From Dactylorhiza incarnata (lineage: Eukaryota; Streptophyta; Magnoliopsida; Asparagales; Orchidaceae), in assembly GCA_033032865.1 (NCBI GenBank), contig JAWHQI010000258.1, positions 2,418,001 through 2,482,000 of the forward strand: 64,000 bases of DNA, read 5' to 3'. Shown here piece by piece: positions 57,143 to 64,000 of the stretch. The stretch's first letter is position 1, and the number at the start of each line of letters is the position of its first letter. The notes under the pieces are model-generated. The model did no database searches, had not been told where the DNA came from, and saw only the letters and a program-made list of their open reading frames with translations. A program made the position numbers and the translations under genes.

Positions 57143-57295
57143 CTTATAAGAACACATACACACTGCAAAACTCCAGCAACGCCAGTCCACACGGAAGGGC
57201 CTTTGTCTGTGAGAGCATCCTGCACCAACAAACCCACGCCTGCTGCTAGAGAAGCAAAGGATACTACATATGCCACAAAAAGCCAAAGCTTCAAC
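57143..57295 (-). CDS. TMEM50 homologue, single exon visible (partial gene)
   Basis: The minus-strand exon of 153 bp, between acceptor tttgcag and donor gtatttg, encodes LKLWLFVAYVVSFASLAAGV and continues GLLVQDALTDKGPSVWTGVA and GVLQCVCVLI. This matches the central part of plant transmembrane protein 50 homologues, small four-helix membrane proteins of the secretory pathway with unknown function. Two hydrophobic segments are contained. The exon starts and ends inside codons, as expected of an internal exon. Neither neighbouring exon was found in the window; element D begins 0.8 kb upstream, so the gene may be interrupted by it or have a very long intron. Confidence 0.7.
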
Positions 57296-58086
57296 CTGCA
57301 AATAACAGCGATGCGTTCAAAAAAACAGAAAGTGAGAAAAAAGATTGTTTCCAGGGTAGCATGTTTGGTAACATTCAGAAGACTCAAATTCCTAGCCAGG
57401 AAACACATATTCGAAGCAAATACCAAGCATGATTCCATCTAGTAAAGAAAAGAAAAACAAACTACAATGTACTGTACTATAGGTTCAAGATTGAGGAAAG
57501 AACTAAAAACTCATTGAGGCTGAATATGCTCATTCATACAATAGCTTGAACCGCAACCACACTACTCTTTCTTCTTTACTCATCTCCCCCCATTTTCTAA
57601 CCCAACACAACCTGATCGGCAAATATAGTACGATTCTCGGAGGAAATTTGACGCCCGAGACTATCCAGTCCTGTATTTCCATTGGAAAACCCATCGAGGT
57701 ATCTCTTTTCAACGAAAAACTAGCGGCCATGCATAAGGTCTCCCAGTGCAAGGTGTGGAACATCTAAGGGGATCTTAAAAACGTAAGTAGGATTCACCAG
57801 TGCAACAAAACAACTAAATTAAGTATGCAGTGGAAACGTTGTGCAACAATATACTTCCACGAACACAAAGAGCCAACTAACATCATTACCATATGCTTAT
57901 CATCATCTTACAAGGATATAACATTACTTGTAAAAATATAAGTTCCATAAAATAATAGTTCCGATACATACGATACTTTGGTGCGCGTATGCCACAAAAT
58001 GACTGAAGTAAAACTTTTCTAAAAGAGATAAATAAATGAAGAGAATTAGATAAGCTAGTATCATATTGGCTTCTCAGAGTATTACC
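57296..58086. other. Upstream intron or flank of the TMEM50 exon
   Basis: No further exon recognised. Overlapping open frames at 57530-57767 on both strands (for example STILGGNLTPETIQSCISIG) have no domain I recognise and stay unassigned. Confidence 0.4.
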
Positions 58087-58773
58087 TGTTGACGCCAGGA
58101 AAATCCTGACCTCAAGATTCGGATCAATGCAGCTGGAGGCTACTTGCCCAGCGGTTCAGCGAGAAGGTTTGGTTAGCCACAACGAGCGAAATGGAGAGAT
58201 AAAGGACACAACCCCAGGTGCTGCGGCAGGGAGGTCCCACCACGTACCCAGAAGCTCAGAAGAGTCTTCTCCTCCAAAACCACGAATGGCTGAGCTCGGT
58301 GCTAGGTAGGCACTTGTTAGGGAAGATTCTTGTCTGTCAGGGGGGGGGGGGGGGGTGCAACTCTGATTTTGACAAGTGCCATTTCTGGTACCCCTGAGGG
58401 TCTATTTATAGACAAATCCTAGGGGGGAGCAGATGACTATCCCTGACCCCCTAGAGTTGGTTTTTCAGACAAGGCAAAAGGTTGGCGAGTAGGCAAGGAA
58501 CTCAGACCTAACTGGCGAGTTGGTTGGCTAAGTCGCCTATAGGCGAGTATGTCCGAACTCACGACCTCCTCGCCTGGTTGGGTAGTGAACGCCGGGCAGG
58601 TCTTTCCTCCTCGTCTTGTGCGAGTAAGTACCTTCTCGCACAACCAAAACTCTTTACCTTCCTTGACTCCGAAAGCCTGCGTTCGACGAACTCCGAGAGA
58701 CTTCTGTGTTGACTTTGATTCCTGCCTGCGTGGCCTTGAGACGGGCCCACCCTCGGAGAATGAGGGTTGTACA
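58087..58773 (-). repeat. 3' LTR of element D
   Basis: Carries the shared block gaggtcccaccacgtaccca, a poly-G run near 58340-58354 and TATAAATA on the minus strand at 58403-58410. Its last twelve bases match those of the element C LTR (gagggttgtaca). Confidence 0.75.
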
Positions 58774-58890
58774 CAATCCCCGCTCTTTGCGAGCAACGTA
58801 GTTGGTTGGAAAGAATCATCCAATCCTTATTCGACGAGCTTCTTCTGGCGGGAAACTTACCTGCTCGGCAGGCCTGGGACCCCAGAAGTC

Positions 58891-58898
58891 TATAAATA
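58891..58898 (+). promoter_or_regulatory. TATA box, duplicate copy of the gene 1 promoter
   Basis: TATAAATA followed by GAGGGGGG, 56 bp before the ATG at 58947. Identical surroundings to the site at 59802. Confidence 0.6.
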
Positions 58899-58946
58899 GA
58901 GGGGGGTGGTCCTTCCTTGGCACGCCACTTTTTTAGAATCGACGAG

Positions 58947-59132
58947 ATGCTGTCTGCCGAGCAGATGATCGCGAAGGCCGAGCTGTTGATGAAGCTGATG
59001 AAGAAGACGAAAAGCTCCGATACCCGTAAGAGAAAAAGGGGGTCCTCCGATCATCGCCTTAGCCCCTTGGCCGAGGAGGTCCCTCAGGTGAATCCGGCGA
59101 CCTCCGCGCCCGAGCCTTCCCTCTATTTATAG
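58947..59132 (+). pseudogene. Truncated duplicate of element D gene 1
   Basis: Encodes the first 58 or so residues of gene 1 (MLSAEQMIAKAELLMKLMKK with the RKRKRGSSDHR basic patch) and ends where the tandem duplication joins LTR sequence. One residue differs from the full copy (Thr for Met at position 21). Confidence 0.8.
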
Positions 59133-59801
59133 GCAGGGAGGTCCCACCACGTACCCAGAAGCTCAGAAGAGTCTTCTCCTCCAAAACCACGAATGGTTGA
59201 GCTCGGTGCTAGGTAGGCACTTGTTAGGGAAGATTCTTGTCTGTCAGGGGGGGGGGGGGGGGGGGGTGCAACTCTGATTTTGACAAGTGCCATTTCTGGT
59301 ACCCCTGAGAGTCTATTTATAGACAAATCCTAGGGGGGAGCAGATGACTATCCCTGACCCCCTAGAGTTGGTTTTTCAGACAAGGCAAAAGGTTGGCGAG
59401 TAGGCAAGGAACTCAGACCTAACTGGCGAGTTGGTTTGCTAAGTCGCCTATAGGCGAGTATGTCCGAACTCACGACCTCCTCGCCTGGTTGGGTAGTGAA
59501 CGCCGGGCAGGTCTTTCCTCCTCGTCTTGTGCGAGTAAGTACCTTCTCGCACAACCAAAACTCTTTACCTTCCTTGACTCCGAAAGCCTGCGTTCGACGA
59601 ACTCCGAGAGACTTCTGTGTTGACTTTGATTCCTGCCTGCGTGGCCTTGAGACGGGCCCACCCTCGGAGAATGAGGGTTGTACACAATCCCCGCTCTTTG
59701 CGAGCAACGTAGTTGGTTGGAAATAATCATCCAATCCTTATTCGACGAGCTTCTTCTGGCGGGAAACTTACCTGCTCGGCAGGCCTGGGACCCCAGAAGT
59801 C

Positions 59802-59809
59802 TATAAATA
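59802..59809 (+). promoter_or_regulatory. TATA box of element D gene 1
   Basis: TATAAATA followed by GAGGGGGG, 56 bp before the ATG at 59858. It has the same core as the gene 2 promoter. Confidence 0.65.
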
Positions 59810-59857
59810 GAGGGGGGTGGTCCTTCCTTGGCACGCCACTTTTTTAGAATCGACGAG

Positions 59858-61198
59858 ATGCTGTCTGCCGAGCAGATGATCGCGAAGGCCGAGCTGTTGA
59901 TGAAGCTGATGAAGAAGATGAAAAGCTCCGATACCCGTAAGAGAAAAAGGGGGTCCTCCGATCATCGCCTTAGCCCCTTGGCCGAGGAGGTCCCTCAGGT
60001 GAATCCGGCGACCTCCGCGCCCGAGCCTTCCCTCGCGCCATCAACCGATGAGAGATTGAGGGACGAAGTTTCTCGATCTATTGCCGAGGAGGAACCCCGA
60101 AACGTTAACCCGGACCCTTTCCGAGAAGGTAAGCGCCTTCTCGAGATACCGCACTTCTTGTGCGAACTTTTTGTTGATGTTGACGCTCCTTTGCAGGTGG
60201 GCCCTCAGTGGAGGTGAATACACAAACGTCCCCGCTTGAGGGGCGAGCAGGTGCCGAGCACCTACCGCCTCCACCGGTCCTTCCAGCAGGGATTCTCCCT
60301 GAGCGGGAACCTCTTCGGCCGCCATCCCCCATTCCTGAGCGCGTGCCGGGCGGAAATCGGATACTGCCGAGGAACTCCCGGGTTATCCTTTCTGGAGGAA
60401 GGGGAGAGGGAGGATCTTCTTCGGTAGTGCCTACGGCTCAGCTTCCTCGGCGCTCTGACGTCGGGCCCTCGTCCCATAACGGACGGGGTGGGCGCTCGGG
60501 AGGCCGGCATACTCCTCGGCGCTCGCCTTCTCCTCGTAGATCTCCTCGACGAAGGCTTAGTCCTCGACGGACTCCATCTCCTCGTCGGGTTGCCTCTCCT
60601 CCTCGCCGGGACGCTCCTCGGCGGTCCCCTTCTCCTCGTCATCAACCGAGGGCAGCACCTGTGCGAGCAGGCATGATCATCGTATCGCGCTGTCTTCTCG
60701 GGGTTCTTTTTACTAACTCGCTATTTTCCAGCCCGTGCCACGTCTCCGGGGTCAGCCTTTATTGAGGCGCTTGGGCTTCCTACTCGCGAGTACAGGACGA
60801 AGATGACGTCCACCTACCTCGACCTGGAGATAAAGGTAGAAAGGTTGCTGGCCTACGAGGTTCATCGACGAGTAACCTCGCTTGAAGGACGGGTCTCGAA
60901 TATTGAAGGATTCGAGCATCGGCTTGAGGCGGCAGAAGGAAAGCACTATCTCGTCACCGAGCTAGAGTGGCGGATGTTGAGCCTGGAACAACGCTACGAC
61001 GCGTTGAAGACGGACGTGCGCGGCCTGCGGGAGAGTATTGGGTCCCTTGGGACACTAAATCGCATGGAAGAGCACATTCGGCTTGGCGAGGAACATCTGG
61101 CGAGAGCGAACGAGCAGATGGCCTTCGCGCGTCAACTGGGTGCCATCGGGCGACAAGGTGTCACCTCGGACAGGCGCGGCGACCCTCCCGTTAATTAG
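59858..61198 (+). CDS. Element D antisense gene 1: basic RS-rich coiled-coil protein
   Basis: Exons 59858-60128, 60197-60670 and 60732-61198 join to an intact frame of 403 residues. Intron 1 is GT-AG (gtaagc...ttgcag). Intron 2 would be GC-AG (gcatga...ttccag). The start at 59858 is the first ATG behind the TATA box. Residues about 1-40 have a helix and a basic patch TRKRKRG that could be a nuclear signal. The middle is an RS-like tract with repeated RRSPSPRR and SPRRTPSPRR. The last 130 residues are rich in Glu/Leu/Arg and probably form a coiled coil (LEIKVERLLAYEVHRRVTSL). I recognise no named domain. It sits directly between the 3' LTR and gene 2, in antisense to the element. Confidence 0.65.
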
Positions 61199-61571
61199 CT
61201 TCGCTTGCTAATTTGTATTTGAAGAACATTATTCTGCGAATATTGTAATAATCTCGAATTGCTTGACTGCTGTGACTTTAATCCGTATTGCTTGATCGCG
61301 TTTATGTTGACTTTGTCTTCTGCAGGGTTTTCTTGCGTTTTTGTAGATCGTCTCTTAGACGCGAGAAGGGTGGTCAACACCCCGCGTATAAGGTAGTTTG
61401 TGCAACTTCGATGTAGGCGAGTAGGTAGAAACCTCGCACATACTTACGTCGCCCCCCCCTTCCCTTTTGCCGATTTCTATAAATAGGGGGGGTAGGGGTC
61501 CAAAATCGGCGCGCTTTCTCGAACTTCTTCAATTGCCTTTCCTTCTCGTTTCCTTCTTCCTACTCGCTGTG
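61199..61571. other. Intergenic between genes 1 and 2
   Basis: Carries the gene 2 promoter. Nothing else recognised. Confidence 0.5.
61478..61485 (+). promoter_or_regulatory. TATA box of element D gene 2
   Basis: TATAAATA followed by GGGGGGG, 94 bp before the ATG at 61572. The match in core sequence with the gene 1 promoter suggests the two are expressed alike. Confidence 0.65.
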
Positions 61572-63478
61572 ATGACGACTTCTTTGGAAGCTGAGACTCG
61601 CCGCTTGACTTATGTCGAGAATTTTATTGCGCATAAGTTCAAGAAACCTGTTACTCGCGCGGACGATCTGGAGAGATTCGTCCACCAACACCTCGCGCAA
61701 GGCTTCCGGGTTGGCCTTCCCGCTCCCCACGAGCGGATCAACACCTTCTCAGAGGGAAAGCTCGCCTTCTCCCTTTCGCACTTCGAGGTCGGCCTGCGCC
61801 TTCCTCTCTGGCCCGAGTTCTGCCAGATCCTCCGGTACTACGGATGGGTCCCCGCCCAGATCAATACGAATGGGGTAGCGATGATCATCGGCTACCTCTG
61901 CTTCCTTCGCAGCGAGAAGATCGCTTTCGACTTGGACGTCTTCCGAAAGATCTTCTATATGGGAGCGACCAAAGACGGGGTGATTTTCTTCGGCAGCCAT
62001 CACTGCAAGGTGGTTGGGACTTCGAACAAGGTCCACCGGTGGAGCGAGAAGTTCATCTTCGTCACCGGTGACTTCTCGCACATACCAAATTGCCCTCAGT
62101 AGAGACCTTCCGGGGCACTTGCCACTCCATCGCTCCGGGGTCGGCGCGAGGAACTCTTCCTCGCCTTGAAGAACAAGAAACTCGATATCGAGTTCTGGCG
62201 AAGGAACGTGGACCACCTCGCCTTCGTGCAGCCTGGCGAGGGTAACCTTCGATAATTGCCGCAAAAAGTGATCTTACCTTTGTTTCTTTGTCTAACAACT
62301 GTCTTCAGGTTGCCGACATCTTCCCTCCACGACTCTTCCTGTCGGGGGTCAGACCCCACCTCCTCTATCTCCCACGGTCGATCCAGCGACAATGCAACAT
62401 GGCGAGGAGGAGGAAGGCGAGCAGGGATCTCCTTTCTCGGAGATTCCTCCTGGAGTCAGCGACGCGACCGAGATCCTTCGCGCGGCTGGATGGCCGGCCG
62501 AAGGCGAACCACCGGCGATCAAGAAAAGGAAGAGGAAGGAGGTTGCCCGGCGCGTGGCGGAGGAGCGGGCTCGTGAGGAGGAAGACAGCATCCCTGAGAA
62601 CCATCCCAACTTTGGGCAGGGTTCGCTGAATAGGGGCTTGGATGGCGAGCCGCTGATCACCTGGAGCCGGGAGCGCAGCGAGGTGTCCTTGAGCACTCGC
62701 CTGCCTTCGTGGAGCGAGGATGAGGTCCCGAACGACGATGCCTTCAGCGTCTTGTTCGGACTTTATGGTCGCGATGATGCGAAGGTTCTTCAGGAGGCTT
62801 CTCCTCGCTTTCTTGCCGACCAGGGATCGCGGGCAATGTTGCGCGCTTCAGAGTTATTTCATCAAACCGCGCGGAATCTTCTCGGCTCTGAAGTGGAGCT
62901 CGCGCTTCATCGAAAGCTTACGATGGAGGCCGAGAAGCGTGAGGACGAGGCTCTAAGGCGCGCCAAGGCGGCCGAGGATAAAGCCGAATCCAGCCGGAGC
63001 TTCGAGGTTGTCTTGGTACTTTACGCGAGCTAAGATTGAAACCCACCCTCTTTTCTACACATCTTCTAACCTGTCCTTCTCGCATCTGCAGGAAGAGCAG
63101 TTGGTGGCAGCGGAGACGATCTCCAAGCTCGAGTGCGAACTGCGGGCGAGCCAAGTCTTGCTGGAGGCAACGCAGGTTCGTAAAGCCGAGTTGGAATCGA
63201 GGATGGCCGCACTTTCCTTCTCGGAAGCCGGACCTTCCCGCCGACCTTCTGGATCGTTCATGACGTCGCAGGAGCTTTCGTCTCTTCAGCGGGAGATCGC
63301 CCTAGCCGCCAGGGACCTGGTCTTCGCGAAACTTTCAGTGGTCGGCTTGCTGGTTCCTGGGGCGGAGAGCTTGACGACGGAGGGGCTTCTGTCGGACATC
63401 CTGAATGCTAGCGAGGAGGAGGACGACGAGGAAGGGAATGAGTCGGATTCAGCCGACTATGCTCCCTCGTCTAAGTGA
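61572..63478 (+). pseudogene. Element D antisense gene 2: Transposase_28-like protein, one premature stop
   Basis: Exons 61572-62241, 62309-63006 and 63092-63478 join in frame with GT-AG introns (gtaacc...cttcag, gttgtc...ctgcag) and would give 584 residues. A TAG at 62100-62102 interrupts exon 1; the same frame continues plausibly behind it (LFLALKNKKLDIEFWRRNVD). Residues 40-175 (FRVGLPAPHERI, FEVGLRLPLWPEFCQIL, AQINTNGVAMIIGYLCFL, GVIFFGSHH) resemble the 'putative gypsy-type transposon' family PF04195. The middle carries a basic patch IKKRKRKEVARR, followed by long Glu/Ala/Arg coiled-coil stretches and an acidic C-terminus (EEEDDEEGNESDSAD). The function is unknown; a nuclear, DNA- or protein-binding role is only inferred. 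Confidence 0.7.
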
Positions 63479-64000
63479 ACCTTTGTATTTAACAATTTTG
63501 ATGCTTCTCGCGGCTCTGCGAGCATATTTTTTGGTAGATAGCATTTCTTTTGATAGTAATATTTACTTCTTTCGTGAATCTTTTTCGTGTTGTTGCGATG
63601 TCGCTAGGCTCATAGGCTCGCTTGTGCATGTTTACTTGTCTTTCTCGTCAGGACGACTTAGGATGAGATCAGGTTTGCCGACTATCTACCTTGCTCGCTT
63701 CTTCGCCCCGCTTGTCCATATCTTGGATACTCGCCCATAGGGCTACTCGCACTCAAACTTGCGAGTTGGTTTACTACTCGTAAGCTGACTGCTGAGAAGG
63801 GGTCGTTAGATAGGAAAAGACGGTCGGGGCTTTCAAGGGGATTCACATTCCCGATAGCCTCCCTCTTAGTGCGATACTGGTGCTATTTGAAGAGAACGAC
63901 TTAGTAGGGAATGACTGTCGGGGAGGTTCCAAAGGAGTGCCTTCCCAGGGAACACAACATCCCAAGGTCTCCATCCTGCTGTTGAAGGGGTCAACACAGT
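63479..64000. other. Element D interior to the right edge
   Basis: The 3' flank of gene 2. No domain is recognised; pol sequence on the minus strand is not reached within the window. Confidence 0.45.

Larger units (their letters stand above)
58224..60034. repeat. Tandem duplication of ~0.9 kb (LTR part plus gene 1 start)
   Basis: 58224-59123 is repeated at 59132-60034 with only a few changes and a longer poly-G. Eight bases (tatttata) lie between the copies. Each copy includes most of the LTR, the purine tract, the gene 1 TATA box and the first exon start. Copy 1 of the gene (ATG 58947) reaches a stop at 59130-59132 and is a truncated duplicate. Confidence 0.95.
58087..64000 (-). mobile_element. 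Large LTR element D with antisense gene pair (runs off the right edge)
   Basis: The left LTR begins TGTTGACGCCAGG and ends GAGGGTTGTACA. A purine tract (CGCAAAGAGCGGGGATTG on the minus strand) adjoins it and the LTR TATA is on the minus strand, so this is the 3' LTR of a minus-strand element. Behind it, two genes are encoded on the plus strand, antisense to the element. No gag or pol is visible; they would lie right of 64000. Extra antisense ORFs between pol and the 3' LTR are known for the Tat lineage of plant Ty3/gypsy elements, and the layout fits that lineage. Confidence 0.75.

Noticed and set aside
57530..57767. Overlapping 77- and 73-codon frames next to the TMEM50 exon
   Set aside because: Neither strand shows a known domain, splice context or homology I can name; left unassigned.

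Overview
This looks like nuclear DNA of a flowering plant, probably a commelinid-type monocot. Evidence: intron-containing genes with GT-AG sites, very GC-rich third codon positions in two single-exon genes (thaumatin-like, pectinesterase-inhibitor-like), Ty3/gypsy and Ty1/copia LTR retrotransposons, and many Tourist-like MITEs. The species cannot be fixed from sequence alone. Most of the window is transposon, much of it nested, and host coding sequence is a small fraction. || Layout. 1-3528: decayed Ty3/gypsy element A (minus). 4230-7562: chloroplast-type rhomboid gene (plus, seven exons seen, 5' end missing). 10925-11506: pectinesterase-inhibitor-domain gene (minus). 12914-13026: PPR gene fragment. 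14.8-18.6 kb: MITE cluster with a solo LTR. 20082-27230: recent LTR element B with 2-kb LTRs (minus), gag only, inserted in a MITE. 29402-34867: LTR element C made largely of tandem repeats, inserted in another inverted-repeat element. 37533-42450: gag/protease-only copia element G inside a terminal-inverted-repeat element. 43.5-46.1 kb: palindrome-bearing MITEs and an orphan minisatellite. 46386-48648: foldback element whose arms are 19-bp minisatellite in opposite orientation. 50686-51441: thaumatin-like protein gene (plus). 52-56 kb: MITEs and LINE scraps. 57143-57295: one exon of a TMEM50 homologue (minus). 58087-64000: left part of a large LTR element D. || The most interesting unit is element D. 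Its left LTR, purine tract and LTR TATA box indicate minus orientation. The plus strand, antisense to the element, carries two intron-containing genes, each with its own TATAAATAG box. Gene 1 encodes a basic, RS-rich, coiled-coil protein. Gene 2 resembles the 'putative gypsy-type transposon' (Transposase_28) family. A tandem duplication of about 0.9 kb has copied the gene 1 promoter and start. This fits the extra antisense ORFs known in some Tat-lineage Ty3/gypsy elements, and the pol genes would lie right of the window. || The host genes (rhomboid protease, PME inhibitor, thaumatin-like protein, TMEM50) are unrelated and not co-regulated in any visible way. What unites the window is layered transposition: at least four insertions can be ordered by interrupted hosts and target-site duplications (GTGTT, TTCAC, GCACC, and the diverged pair ATAAC/GTAAC).
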